A DNA stretch of 64,000 bases from Longimicrobiales bacterium. GTDB taxonomy: Bacteria > Gemmatimonadota > Gemmatimonadetes > Longimicrobiales > Gaopeijiaceae. The position numbers and the translations under genes are program-made. Below the pieces are notes generated by a model. The model worked only from the letters and a program-made list of their open reading frames with translations. It did no database searches and was not told where the DNA came from. Shown here piece by piece: positions 26,531 to 36,646 of this stretch. Numbering within the stretch: position 1 is the first letter of the stretch; the number at the start of each line of letters is the position of its first letter. The stretch lies in assembly GCA_028279425.1 (NCBI GenBank), contig JANQNV010000316.1, positions 1 through 64,000 of the forward strand, in the 5' to 3' direction.

Positions 26531-29302
26531 ATGCTTCATAGATTCGTTCGATATTCCCTCGCCTGTGCGGCGATCGGCGTTCTGCCGGGCCCGGCGCTTG
26601 CGCAGGACGGCGCCGGTGGCGGCTCGGGTTCCGGGGGGCGTCTCGCGCCACTTCGACCGGCTCTCACCGCTGGGGTCCTCGAGGGGTCGATTCGCATCGA
26701 CGGCCGACTCGACGACGACGCCTGGGGTGCCGTGCCCATCGGGACCGACTTCATCCAGGGTGAGCCGGTGGAGGGTGGCCCGGCCGAGCAGGACACCGAG
26801 GTGCGGTTCGCCTTCTCGGGAGATGCGCTCTACGTCGCTGCCCGGATGCACGACGACGACCCCGACGGGATCGCCGACCAACTGGTGCGACGCGACCAGA
26901 ACGGCCAGTACGACTTCATCCGGGTGCAGCTGGACCCCAACCTCGATCGCCGTACCGGCTACGCCTTCCAGGTGAGCGCCGCCAACGTCCAGCTCGACGA
27001 GTACCTCTTCAACGATCAGAACCGCGACGGCGCCTGGAACGCGGTGTGGGAGTCGGCGGTCACCCGCGACGAGGGCGGCTGGAACGTCGAGATGCGGATT
27101 CCGCTGTCACAGATTCGCTACGACTCCGATGAAGACGTGCAGACGTGGGGCATCAACGTGTCTCGGCGCCGGCTCGCCTCCAACGAGCTAAGCTACCTGT
27201 CGCTCCGATCGAGGGTGATCGACGGGCTCGTGAGTCAGTTCGGGACGCTCGAGGGCGTGCAGATTCCCCGTTCGGTTCGCAGGATCGAGGCTCGTCCGTA
27301 CACGCTCGGATCGCTCCATCGAGGCCCGACAGAGCCGGGAAACCCCTTCTTCGACGGCAGCGCCGCGACCGGTCGCACGGGGGTGGATCTCCGCCTCGGG
27401 CTCGGTTCGGCCTTCACGCTGGACGCCACACTGAATCCCGACTTCGGGCAGGTGGAGTCGGATCCGGCCTTCATCAACCTGAGTGCGTTCGAAGTCTTCC
27501 AGGAGGAGCGCCGACCCTTCTTCGTCGAAGACGCCCAGGTGTTCGACTTCCGGCTGTCGGGTCGCCAGAACAGTCTGTTCTATTCGCGTCGCGTGGGGCG
27601 CGCGCCACAGGGCGGAAGCCCGAGTGGGGCCGAGTACATCGACCGGCCCGACAACGCGACGATCCTCGGGGCCGCCAAGCTCACGGGGCGAACGGCGGGT
27701 GGGTTGTCGGTAGGGGCGCTCGCCGCCGTGACCGACGAGGAGAGCGGTCAGGCGCTGATGAGCGTCGAGGGCCAGCCCGGGATCGAGTCGTATCTCGTGG
27801 AGCCGCGTACGCAGTACGGGGTGGTGCGTGTGCAGCAGGACATGCGCGAAGGAATGACGCAGTTCGGGGGGATCGTCACGGCGTCGAACCGAAGCCTCCC
27901 CGCCAGCGGCCAGTTCGACTTCCTGCCCTCGTCGTCGTTCGCCGGGGGCTTGAGCTTCGAGCACCAGTGGAACGACCGGACGTGGAAGGTCGGAGGCTTC
28001 GTGGCCGGGTCGTACGTACGCGGAGACTCGACGGCGATCATCCGCATCCAGCGCGCGAGCAATCACCTCTACCACCGCCCGGATGCGACCCGCCTGTCGG
28101 TCGACTCCACGGCGCAGTCGCTCAACGGTCTGGAGTGGCGAGTCCAGCTCGACAAGCAGAACGGTCAGAACTGGACGGGCGGGTTGTGGCTGGGCCAGGT
28201 CACCTCGGGCTTCGAGATCAACGACCTCGGCTTCAGCCAGAATGCAGAGAAGCTCGATGCGGGGATGCGGGTGAGTTACCGGGAGATCCAGCCCGGGTCG
28301 ATCTTTCGGAACTACAACATCAACTTCTTCACCTTCCACAACTGGAGTCACGAGGCCCTCGACGACGCCGGATCGTGGGATTCGTGGAGACGGGCGCACA
28401 CCCGGGGGAGCTTCAACCTCAATAGCCGGGGCGAGCTGTTGAACTGGTGGGGGGTGAACGCCGACTTCTCGTTCAATCCCGACGCCTACTCCCGGAACAC
28501 CACGCGCGGCGGGCCGGTGATGAAGGATCCCGGGTCGGCGCGGATGTCGCTGCGCTTCAACTCCGATCGCCGCAAGGCGCTCAGCTTCGGCGTGGGTGGC
28601 GACTACCGGACCGGCTTCGAGGGGAGCGGCGGCAACTGGGGCATGGGGGCCGAGGTCGGGTTTCGGCCCTCCCCCAACGTCGAGATGTCGGTGCAGCCGC
28701 GTTGGTCTCGGGCGACGGATGCGTCGCAGTACGTGTCGGCGACGTCGACTCTGGCGTACGAGCCGACCTACGGACGGCGCTACCTCTTCGCCGAGCTCGA
28801 GCGCAGCACATTTTCGATGGAGACGCGTCTCGACGTGAGTGTGTCGCCCACCCTCACCTTTCAGTTGTTCGCACAGCCCTTCTTGTCGAGTGGTGACTTC
28901 GTCGGGTATCGCCAGTTGGAGACGCCCTTCACCTTCGACTTCATCGACTTCGAGGAGGGTTCGGCCCTGGTCGGGACCGACGACGTGGTCTGTTCGGGCG
29001 GCGCCATCTGCTCGGTGGTCGGCGACGACGGCACCGTAACGCAGAACATCGACTTCGACGGCGATGGGCAGGCCGACTACGCCTTCCGTGATCGCGACTT
29101 CAACCAGCGTTCGCTGGTCGGCAATGCGGTCTTGCGGTGGGAGTACCGTCCCGGGTCGACGGTCTTCCTGGTGTGGCAGCGCCAGCAGCGCGGCCGCGTC
29201 GCCGACGGGTCGTTCGACTTCGCGCGCGATCTCGGCGCACTCTTCGACGCGCCGGCCGACAACGTGTTCATGGTCAAGGTCAACTACTGGCTCGGACTCT
29301 GA
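26531..29302 (+). CDS. DUF5916 protein with CBM9-like N-terminal domain, outer-membrane barrel
   Basis: Signal peptide; IRIDGRLDDDAWGAVPIGTDFIQGEPVEG; GYAFQVSAANVQLDEYLFND; FFVEDAQVFDF; barrel-like C-terminus. Confidence 0.85.
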   Translation: MLHRFVRYSLACAAIGVLPGPALAQDGAGGGSGSGGRLAPLRPALTAGVLEGSIRIDGRLDDDAWGAVPIGTDFIQGEPVEGGPAEQDTEVRFAFSGDALYVAARMHDDDPDGIADQLVRRDQNGQYDFIRVQLDPNLDRRTGYAFQVSAANVQLDEYLFNDQNRDGAWNAVWESAVTRDEGGWNVEMRIPLSQIRYDSDEDVQTWGINVSRRRLASNELSYLSLRSRVIDGLVSQFGTLEGVQIPRSVRRIEARPYTLGSLHRGPTEPGNPFFDGSAATGRTGVDLRLGLGSAFTLDATLNPDFGQVESDPAFINLSAFEVFQEERRPFFVEDAQVFDFRLSGRQNSLFYSRRVGRAPQGGSPSGAEYIDRPDNATILGAAKLTGRTAGGLSVGALAAVTDEESGQALMSVEGQPGIESYLVEPRTQYGVVRVQQDMREGMTQFGGIVTASNRSLPASGQFDFLPSSSFAGGLSFEHQWNDRTWKVGGFVAGSYVRGDSTAIIRIQRASNHLYHRPDATRLSVDSTAQSLNGLEWRVQLDKQNGQNWTGGLWLGQVTSGFEINDLGFSQNAEKLDAGMRVSYREIQPGSIFRNYNINFFTFHNWSHEALDDAGSWDSWRRAHTRGSFNLNSRGELLNWWGVNADFSFNPDAYSRNTTRGGPVMKDPGSARMSLRFNSDRRKALSFGVGGDYRTGFEGSGGNWGMGAEVGFRPSPNVEMSVQPRWSRATDASQYVSATSTLAYEPTYGRRYLFAELERSTFSMETRLDVSVSPTLTFQLFAQPFLSSGDFVGYRQLETPFTFDFIDFEEGSALVGTDDVVCSGGAICSVVGDDGTVTQNIDFDGDGQADYAFRDRDFNQRSLVGNAVLRWEYRPGSTVFLVWQRQQRGRVADGSFDFARDLGALFDAPADNVFMVKVNYWLGL

Positions 29303-29390
29303 GCGGAGCCTGACGCGGGGTGGTCCAGTGGCGGACGGAGTAGCCATCTTGCCGGTGCTTCGACTCGCTCCGCCTACGTAGGGGACGCAC

Positions 29391-30566
29391 GTGCCTGCAC
29401 CGCTCGGCTGCCAGAGGGCCGCCTTTCAACTTCCCGCCGAACTCCACTACCTCAACTGCGCCTACATGTCGCCCCTCGCTCACCCGGTCGAGGCGGCCGT
29501 GGTGCAGGGGCTCGTCACGAAGAGGGATCCCTCGTCGGTGGCGCCGACCGACTTCTTCGAAACGGCCACGCGGGCGCGAGCACTGTTCGGTCGGCTCGTG
29601 TCGGGGGCGCCGGAAAGGGTCGCTCTTCTCCCGGCCGTTTCATACGGAGTCGCCACCGCGGCGCGGAACGTCGAGGTGGCCCGGGGCCAGCGGATCGTCG
29701 TTCTCGACGAGCAGTTCCCGGGCAACGTGTACTCGTGGCGTCGGCTGGCGGCCGAGCGCGACGCTCGGATCGTGACCGTGAGTCGTCCGGGGGGTACCGC
29801 CCCGGGAGCCGCGTGGAACGAGGCGCTTCTCGACGCCATCGACGCCGACACCGCGGTCGTCGCCGTGCCGACCGTGCACTGGACCGACGGGACGCGCTTC
29901 GACCTGGCCTCCGTCGGGGAGCGTTGTCGTGCGGTCGGGGCAGCGCTGATCGTCGACGCGACACAATCGGCGGGGGCCGTGCCGTTCGACGTCGGGGAGG
30001 TTCGCCCCGACTTGCTCGTGGCGGCGGCCTACAAGTGGATGATGGGCCCCTATTCGGTGGCCTTCGCCTGGTACGGCCCCCGCTTCGACGACGGCGTTCC
30101 GCTCGAGGAGACCTGGATCGCACGGGCCGGGAGCGAAGACTTCGGCGGGCTCGTCGACTACGAGGACCGCTACCAACCCGGCGCCGTCCGCTTCGATGTG
30201 GGGGAGCGTTCGAACTTCGCACTCCTGCCCGGAGCCGTGGCGGGCCTTCAGCTGGTGCTGGAGTGGACCCCGGAGGCGATCTGCCGGTACGTGGTCGACC
30301 TCACGGCGCCCCTCTTCGACGTCGTGCGTCAGGTGGGATTCGGCCTCGAAGACGACGCGTGGCGCAGCCCCCACCTCGTCGGGCTTCGGATGCCGCCGGG
30401 CGTCGACCTGGCCGCCCTGAAGGCGGAGCTCGACGAGGCGCGCGTGTCGGTGTCCATTCGCGGTACCTCGCTGCGGGTGAGTCCGCACGTCTACAACGAC
30501 GCGTCCGATATCGCCGCGCTGGCCGATGCGATCACCCGAACCGTGACGCGTCGCGTCGCGGGCTGA
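29391..30566 (+). CDS. Class V aminotransferase (cysteine desulfurase-like fold)
   Basis: VDATQSAGAVPFDVGEVRPDLLVAAAYKWMMGPYSVAF with PLP-Lys context. Confidence 0.85.
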   Translation: MPAPLGCQRAAFQLPAELHYLNCAYMSPLAHPVEAAVVQGLVTKRDPSSVAPTDFFETATRARALFGRLVSGAPERVALLPAVSYGVATAARNVEVARGQRIVVLDEQFPGNVYSWRRLAAERDARIVTVSRPGGTAPGAAWNEALLDAIDADTAVVAVPTVHWTDGTRFDLASVGERCRAVGAALIVDATQSAGAVPFDVGEVRPDLLVAAAYKWMMGPYSVAFAWYGPRFDDGVPLEETWIARAGSEDFGGLVDYEDRYQPGAVRFDVGERSNFALLPGAVAGLQLVLEWTPEAICRYVVDLTAPLFDVVRQVGFGLEDDAWRSPHLVGLRMPPGVDLAALKAELDEARVSVSIRGTSLRVSPHVYNDASDIAALADAITRTVTRRVAG

Positions 30567-30608
30567 TCCCCCTCGCCGAGTCGCTCGCGCTCCTCGAACT
30601 CCCGGTCC

Positions 30609-31103
30609 TCAGGCGCCCGTCGGCCTCCGTTCCACGCTCACCACATCGCCTACGGCGACCCCGTGCTCGGCGAGCCACCCGCGTCGCACTTCGATGGCGT
30701 ACATGAACGGGGCCCGGCTGTTTTTCACCTCTCGGTCCAGGGCCTCGAGGTGCTGGATGTCGACGATCCGGAACGAGGCGTCCATGAAGGCGACGTCGAG
30801 ATCGACGTAGGTGTTGTCCATCCAGAAGCCGCGAATCTCCTCTTCGTCGAACACGAAGAGCATCCCCGTCCCGTCCGGTACCGAGTCGCGAAACATCAGT
30901 CCAGTCTCGTGCGCGCGCGGGGTGGAGGCGATTTCGGCGACGACGGTGTCGGCCCCGAAGACCACCCGGGCATACTCCTGGCCGGGCCCGGGATGCGCCA
31001 TCCCGGGCCGGCACGCGATCACCCCCGCGAGGAGAATCCCGAGCCCGAGCGGAAGGCGGGACCGGATAGCGGGAACACTGCGGTAGGTCGGGAGCGGGTG
31101 CAT
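30609..31103 (-). CDS. DUF192 family lipoprotein
   Basis: ASTPRAHETGLMFRDSVPDGTGMLFVFDEEEIRGFWMDNTYVDLDVAFMD. Confidence 0.85.
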   Translation of the reverse strand: MHPLPTYRSVPAIRSRLPLGLGILLAGVIACRPGMAHPGPGQEYARVVFGADTVVAEIASTPRAHETGLMFRDSVPDGTGMLFVFDEEEIRGFWMDNTYVDLDVAFMDASFRIVDIQHLEALDREVKNSRAPFMYAIEVRRGWLAEHGVAVGDVVSVERRPTGA

Positions 31104-31273
31104 GGAGGGGGGAGCAGGAGAAGACGGCCCGTGCTCGTTGGTACCGACCGCCGAAACACCCGTTCCCCGACGGCGCCGTTTCGGGGCTCTCATGTCTCGC
31201 CAAGGGGCCATTGGACCGCTAGCTTAAGCCCGCTGGCGCAGCGCCAGCGCCGACCGAACCGGGAACGTGCCCC

Positions 31274-31585
31274 GTGACAAGGAGGATCGCCTTGTCTCCG
31301 CTCGACACCGAACTGCTGGACATCCTCGTTTGTCCCGAGACCCACCGCCCGGTGGCGCTCGCGGATGAAGTGCTTCTGGCTCGCGTCAACCAGGCGGCAG
31401 AAGCAGGGATGCTCATGAATCGTCGGGGGGATTCCGTCGCGGGCCCCCTCGACGATCTGCTCGTGCGGGACGACGGCCTGCAGGCGTATCCGGTTCGTGA
31501 CGACATTCCCATCATGCTCATCGACGAGTCCATCGACCTCGCCGGTCTTTCCGACCCGTCGTCAGCGGATGATTCGAGTCTCTGA
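31274..31585 (+). CDS. Trm112-like small protein
   Basis: LDTELLDILVCPETHRPV...LQAYPVRDDIPIMLIDESI. Confidence 0.75.
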   Translation: MTRRIALSPLDTELLDILVCPETHRPVALADEVLLARVNQAAEAGMLMNRRGDSVAGPLDDLLVRDDGLQAYPVRDDIPIMLIDESIDLAGLSDPSSADDSSL

Positions 31586-31595
31586 CCCCATCGAC

Positions 31596-32762
31596 ATGAA
31601 GTCCCTTCGATCGCTTCTGGGAACCCTGGTGGTCGCCCTCCTGACGGCTGGCTGCAGCCTCGAAGGAGATTATCCTCAGTCCAGCGTCGCGCCTGCATCG
31701 GATTTCGCGCAGGTCATCCACGAACTCTACGTCGACATCTTCTGGTGGACGCTGCTGATCCTCGTGGTGGTGTGGGTGGTGCTCGCCTACATCCTGATCC
31801 GTTTCCGAGCGCGGCCCGACTCGCCGAAACCGAAACAGATCCATGGCCACATGGGTCTCGAAATCGCCTGGACGATCGCGCCGGCCATCATCGTGGTCGC
31901 CATCACGGTGCCCACGATCCAGACGGTGTTTTCGACCCAGCCGAGTGACCCGGAAGGCGCGCTCGTCGTCGATGTGATCGGGCATCTCTACTGGTGGGAG
32001 TTCCGGTACCCGGATACCGGTCTCATCACCGCCAACGAGGTGCATGTGCCGGTCGACCGACCGGTCAGCTTCCGCCTCTCGTCGGACGATGTGATCCACT
32101 CGTTCTGGGTGCCGATGCTCGGTGGGAAGCGCGACGCCAACCCGATTCGAGTGCGTCCCGAGGGCGTCGATCCGACGTACAGTTGGATTCACATGACGCC
32201 GAATCAGGTCGGCACCTTCTGGGGCCAGTGCGCTGAGTTCTGCGGCGAGTCGCACTCGCTCATGGGATTCCGTGTGGTCGTCGAGTCCGAAGAGGACTTC
32301 GCGGCTTGGCAGGCCGACCTCGCGGAGCCGGTCGTGGCACCGACCGCAACCGCCGAGGCCTCTGCCGACGACGCAGAGGTGGATGCCGATGCCCCCGATA
32401 CCGGCGATGCGCAGGAGACCGTCGCGCCGCCGGTACAGACCGTCGCCATCGACCCGCTGATCGAGCAGGGGCGCGAGCTCTTTCACCAGCAGACCTGCGT
32501 CGCCTGTCACTACATCGAGGGCACCAACGCACAGGGGTTGATCGCCCCCAACCTGACCCTTCTCGGTCGCCGCTCCACGATCGCGGCCGGCATGCTCGAA
32601 AACACGATCGAGAATCTCGAGGCGTGGATCAAAGCTCCGCAGGACATCAAACCCGGCGCGCTGATGCCGGGTTCGGCGGTGGCCGGTGGCAACTGGCCCG
32701 CCACGAACCTCACGGATGACCAGGTGAGTGCCATCGCGGCCTACCTGCACAGCCTTCGATAG
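31596..32762 (+). CDS. coxB: Cytochrome c oxidase subunit II with fused cytochrome c domain (caa3 type)
   Basis: Lipobox; CuA motif GQCAEFCGESHSLMGF; haem motif CVACH after an acidic linker. Confidence 0.92.
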   Translation: MKSLRSLLGTLVVALLTAGCSLEGDYPQSSVAPASDFAQVIHELYVDIFWWTLLILVVVWVVLAYILIRFRARPDSPKPKQIHGHMGLEIAWTIAPAIIVVAITVPTIQTVFSTQPSDPEGALVVDVIGHLYWWEFRYPDTGLITANEVHVPVDRPVSFRLSSDDVIHSFWVPMLGGKRDANPIRVRPEGVDPTYSWIHMTPNQVGTFWGQCAEFCGESHSLMGFRVVVESEEDFAAWQADLAEPVVAPTATAEASADDAEVDADAPDTGDAQETVAPPVQTVAIDPLIEQGRELFHQQTCVACHYIEGTNAQGLIAPNLTLLGRRSTIAAGMLENTIENLEAWIKAPQDIKPGALMPGSAVAGGNWPATNLTDDQVSAIAAYLHSLR

Positions 32763-32814
32763 ACCTGCCTCGCGCCCACGTGCTCGACGCCGTATCACGA
32801 ACGAGACGGAGACC

Positions 32815-34662
32815 ATGTCCGTAGCCGCAGAAACCGCCGCCCCGAGCGGCACCGCCCACCACGCCGAACCGACCGGATTGTGGAGCTGGATCACCACGGT
32901 CGACCACAAGCGCATCGGGGTGATGTACTTCCTCACCTCGGTCGTCTTTCTCCTGATCGGCGGACTCGAAGCGTTGTTGATCCGGATACAGCTGTTCCGG
33001 CCGGAGAACGACTTCATCACGCCGGAGCTGTACAACCAGCTGTTCACCATGCACGGCACCACCATGATCTTTCTGGTGGCCATGCCGATGGCGGTGGCCT
33101 TCTTCAACTACATCGTGCCGCTTCAGATCGGGGCGCGCGACGTCGCGTTCCCGCGACTCAACGCTCTGTCGTACTGGATCTACCTCTTCGGCGGGATCTA
33201 CCTCAACGCGAGTTGGTTTTTCGGGGCCGCCCCGAACACCAGTTGGGTCGGATACGCGAATCTGACGTCGACGCAGTTCTCCCCGGGTCTCAACGTCGAC
33301 TTCTGGGTGCTCGGCCTGTCGATCCTGGGCGTCAGCTCGATCATGGGGGGAGTGAACTTCATCACGACGATCGTGAATCTGCGGGCCCCCGGCATGAAGC
33401 TCATGCGGATGCCGCTGTTCACCTGGATGACCTTCGTCACCAGCTTCCTGCTGATCACGGCCCTCCCGGTCATCGCGGTCGCCCTCATCCTGCTCGCGTT
33501 CGACCGCTTCTTCGCCGCGAACTTCTTCAATGTGGCGGCGGGTGGTGACCCCGTGCTCTGGCAGCACCTCTTCTGGATCTTCGGTCACCCGGAGGTCTAC
33601 ATCCTCGTGCTGCCGGCCTTCGGCGTGATCTCCGACGTGATCCCCGCGTTCTCTCGCAAGCCACTCTTCGGATACCCGGTCGTGGTCTACGCCGGTGTGC
33701 TCATCGGCTTCATCGGGTGGGGGGTCTGGAGCCACCACATGTTCACGTCGGGAATGGGACCGATCGCCGACTCCTTCTTCGTGGCGACGACCATGATCAT
33801 CGCCATTCCGACCGGGGTGAAGATCTTCAACTGGATGGCGACGATGTGGGGGGGCGCCATCCGCTTCACCACGGCGATGAACTTCGCCATCGGCCTGGTC
33901 GCCCTCTTCACGGTGGGCGGACTCTCCGGGGTGATGCACGCCTCCGCACCGGTCGACCTTCAGCAGCACGACTCGTACTTCGTGGTCGCCCACTTCCACT
34001 ACGTCATCGTGGGCGGAATTCTGCTCGGGATGTTCAGCGGGATGTACTACTGGTTCCCGAAGGTGACCGGGCGCTTCCTCGACGAGAAGATCGGCGCGTG
34101 GCACTTCTGGAGCACGCTGGTCGGGTTCAACCTCACCTTCTTCCCGATGCACTTCTCGGGAATGTTCGGGATGCCGCGGCGCACCTGGACCTACCAGTCC
34201 GAGCTGGGTATCGAATTCTACAACCAGCTGTCGACGGTCGGTGGGTTCATCCTCGGCGTCAGTACGCTGATCATGCTGTGGAACGTGTGGAAGAGCGCGC
34301 GAAACGGTGAGAAGGCCGGCTCGAACCCGTGGGGCGCCCCCTCGCTGGAGTGGTCGATCGCCTCGCCTCCGCATCACTACAACTTCCCGGCTCTCCCGGA
34401 GGTACGGTCGCGGGAGCCGATGTGGCACGACGACGAGCGCGCCTCGATCGAGGCCGTCACGCTGGCCGAGCCCGAAACCGAGCCCGAGATGCCCGGCCCG
34501 TCGCATTGGCCGATCGTGGTCGCCTTCGGAATTGCCGCCACCTGGGCCCTGGTCATGACGGGCGTGTGGTGGGTGCCGCTGCTCGGCATGGCCTTCACCA
34601 TGTTCGGCGTCTACATGTGGGCCTTCGAGGACCCCTTCGCACACACCAAGGTCAACCACTGA
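32815..34662 (+). CDS. coxA: Cytochrome c oxidase subunit I
   Basis: TTVDHKRIGVMYFL, HGTTMIF, FWIFGHPEVYILVLPAFG, VAHFHYVIVGG. Confidence 0.95.
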   Translation: MSVAAETAAPSGTAHHAEPTGLWSWITTVDHKRIGVMYFLTSVVFLLIGGLEALLIRIQLFRPENDFITPELYNQLFTMHGTTMIFLVAMPMAVAFFNYIVPLQIGARDVAFPRLNALSYWIYLFGGIYLNASWFFGAAPNTSWVGYANLTSTQFSPGLNVDFWVLGLSILGVSSIMGGVNFITTIVNLRAPGMKLMRMPLFTWMTFVTSFLLITALPVIAVALILLAFDRFFAANFFNVAAGGDPVLWQHLFWIFGHPEVYILVLPAFGVISDVIPAFSRKPLFGYPVVVYAGVLIGFIGWGVWSHHMFTSGMGPIADSFFVATTMIIAIPTGVKIFNWMATMWGGAIRFTTAMNFAIGLVALFTVGGLSGVMHASAPVDLQQHDSYFVVAHFHYVIVGGILLGMFSGMYYWFPKVTGRFLDEKIGAWHFWSTLVGFNLTFFPMHFSGMFGMPRRTWTYQSELGIEFYNQLSTVGGFILGVSTLIMLWNVWKSARNGEKAGSNPWGAPSLEWSIASPPHHYNFPALPEVRSREPMWHDDERASIEAVTLAEPETEPEMPGPSHWPIVVAFGIAATWALVMTGVWWVPLLGMAFTMFGVYMWAFEDPFAHTKVNH

Positions 34663-34698
34663 TGGTCGACATGCTGCTCAACCCGACGAGTTCGAACC

Positions 34699-35298
34699 AT
34701 GGCTGACGCTGCAGCGGTGGCACACGACGACCACCACTACACCTCCACGGGGCTGAACTCGTGGAAGGTTGGATTCTGGGCCTTCATGGGCTCCGAGTGC
34801 CTCTTCTTCGGCACGCTCATCTCGACGTACATGGTCTACAAGGGCCAAAGCGTCGTGGAGCCGTTCACGCAGGAGGTCCTCGACATCCCGCTGACGACCA
34901 TCAGCACCTTCATCCTGCTTATGAGTTCGCTCGCGATGGTGCTCGCTCTCGACGGAGTCCAGAGGGGCAACAAGAAGCTGGCCATGATCTGGCTCGCCGG
35001 GGTGGTGGTGCTCGGTGGCGCCTTCCTCGGCTTCCAGGTCTACGAGTTCAGCCATTTCTACCATCTCGGCCTCGAGCTGAGCACCAACCTGTTCGGGTCG
35101 TCGTTCTACGTCCTGACCGGCTTTCACGGTGCGCACGTCACGATCGGCGTCATCTGGATGCTCACCCTTCTGATCATGTCGGCGACGGATCGTCTGCCGC
35201 CCGAGAAGGCGTTGAACGTCGAGATTGCCGGTCTGTATTGGCACTTCGTCGACATCGTGTGGATCGTGATCTTCGTCCTCGTCTACCTCATCCAGTAA
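34699..35298 (+). CDS. coxC: Cytochrome c oxidase subunit III
   Basis: GFWAFMGSECLFFG, GFHGAHVTIGVIWM, GLYWHFVDIVWIVIF. Confidence 0.93.
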   Translation: MADAAAVAHDDHHYTSTGLNSWKVGFWAFMGSECLFFGTLISTYMVYKGQSVVEPFTQEVLDIPLTTISTFILLMSSLAMVLALDGVQRGNKKLAMIWLAGVVVLGGAFLGFQVYEFSHFYHLGLELSTNLFGSSFYVLTGFHGAHVTIGVIWMLTLLIMSATDRLPPEKALNVEIAGLYWHFVDIVWIVIFVLVYLIQ

Positions 35299-35307
35299 GG
35301 AGGCCCC

Positions 35308-35616
35308 ATGTCGAGTCACGCACACGGCGAAAGCGGGCACGCCTCGGTCGGATTCTACTGGATGATCGGCGCCGTTCTGGCGGCGCTCACGGCGCTCGAG
35401 GTCGCGGCCTACTACATGGAGCTTGGGGCGCTCGAGATTCCGCTCCTGCTCGGTTTGTCGGTCGCGAAGTTCGTCCTCGTGGTCATGTTCTTCATGCACC
35501 TCAAGTTCGACTCGAAGATCTTCACCGGGCTCTTCGTCTCCGGGCTCGTGCTGGCGGTATTCATGGTCGGAGCGCTGATGGCGCTGTATCACTGGGTGCC
35601 GACGCTCGGCATGTGA
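35308..35616 (+). CDS. Cytochrome c oxidase subunit IV-like (CyoD family)
   Basis: Three TM segments, ALTALEVAAYYMEL and KFVLVVMFFMHLKFD. Confidence 0.85.
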   Translation: MSSHAHGESGHASVGFYWMIGAVLAALTALEVAAYYMELGALEIPLLLGLSVAKFVLVVMFFMHLKFDSKIFTGLFVSGLVLAVFMVGALMALYHWVPTLGM

Positions 35617-36539
35617 TCGAGGCGGCGGCCGACGCGCCCTCCTTCGTGCTTCTGGCCGGGGGCCTCGGTCGTCGCTTCGGAGGCGACAAACAGGTCGACC
35701 CCGTCGGGCCGCGTGGCGAGCCCCTCGGTGCCTACACTGCGTTCGACGCCCTGCGGGCGGGTTTCGGGGAGGTGGTGATCGTTGCCCGGCCCGGCGCGGA
35801 GAGGGCCGTGCACGCGGCCTTCCGGGCCGCGCTCGGGCCCGAAGCCCCGCTGCGGGTCGTGCCGCAGTCCGTGGTGTGGCCCGAGGATGCCCCGGCCCCA
35901 TCGCGGCGGACGCGACCTTGGGGAACCGCCCACGCCGCGCTCGCGGCCGCCGCGCATGTCCCTGGCCCGTTCGGGATCGCCAACGCCGACGACGGCTACG
36001 GACCCGACGCCCTGCCCGCGCTGCTCGAGTCTCTCGTCGAGGCGGCTCCCGCCGACGTCACCCTCGTCACCTACGAGGCCGGGGGCGTCCTGTCGCCGCA
36101 CGGAGGCGTATCTCGGGGATGGGTCCGAGAGTCGAGCGATGGCCACGTCGAGGTCATCGAGGTACACGAACTCCAGGCAGACGGCTCCGTGCTTCGAGGT
36201 ACGACCGGCGGGGGCGAAGCGGTCGAACTCTCCCGCGACACCCCGGTCTCGATGAACCTCTGGGGGCTGACCTCTCGTGCGGTCGTCGCCCTCGAGGCGG
36301 GATGGCACGCCTTCGCACGACGCCTGGGCCGACCCGAGGTCCGGGAGCTTGAAGTGGAGTACGCCCTGAGCACCGCGTTGAACGGACTCGCGCGTGACGG
36401 GACGGTCCAGCTTCAGCCTCGTGCGGGGGGGCGAGACTGGTTCGGCATGACCTTCGCCACGGACCGACCGGCCGTGATGGAGCGGCTCGCGACACTACAC
36501 GCCGAAGGAGTCTACCCGACCGACCTCACGGTCGCCTGA
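35613..36539 (+). CDS. Nucleotidyltransferase family protein
   Basis: VLLAGGLGRRFGGDKQ nucleotide-binding signature; GTG start overlapping the upstream stop (GTGA). Confidence 0.8.
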   Translation: MIEAAADAPSFVLLAGGLGRRFGGDKQVDPVGPRGEPLGAYTAFDALRAGFGEVVIVARPGAERAVHAAFRAALGPEAPLRVVPQSVVWPEDAPAPSRRTRPWGTAHAALAAAAHVPGPFGIANADDGYGPDALPALLESLVEAAPADVTLVTYEAGGVLSPHGGVSRGWVRESSDGHVEVIEVHELQADGSVLRGTTGGGEAVELSRDTPVSMNLWGLTSRAVVALEAGWHAFARRLGRPEVRELEVEYALSTALNGLARDGTVQLQPRAGGRDWFGMTFATDRPAVMERLATLHAEGVYPTDLTVA

Positions 36540-36646
36540 CCGGACCGATCGTGGGCCTGCGCAGGCGCGAGGCGTGCTTTCGACGTACTCTGCCCGGTTC
36601 GCCTCCGAGTCGGGGCGGTCCGTAGCCACCAGCGGGAGGCACCTTC

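Noticed and set aside
27188-29347. 719-aa minus-strand ORF opposite the DUF5916 gene
   Set aside because: Same antisense artefact pattern
32710-34659. 649-aa minus-strand ORF antisense to coxA
   Set aside because: Mirror-image artefact of GC-rich codon usage: charged His/Asp/Glu/Arg-rich, no domain, fully opposite a clear coxA
36301-36320. TGGCACGCCTTCGCA resembling a sigma-54 promoter
   Set aside because: Inside the nucleotidyltransferase coding region with spacing and -12 box that do not fit well
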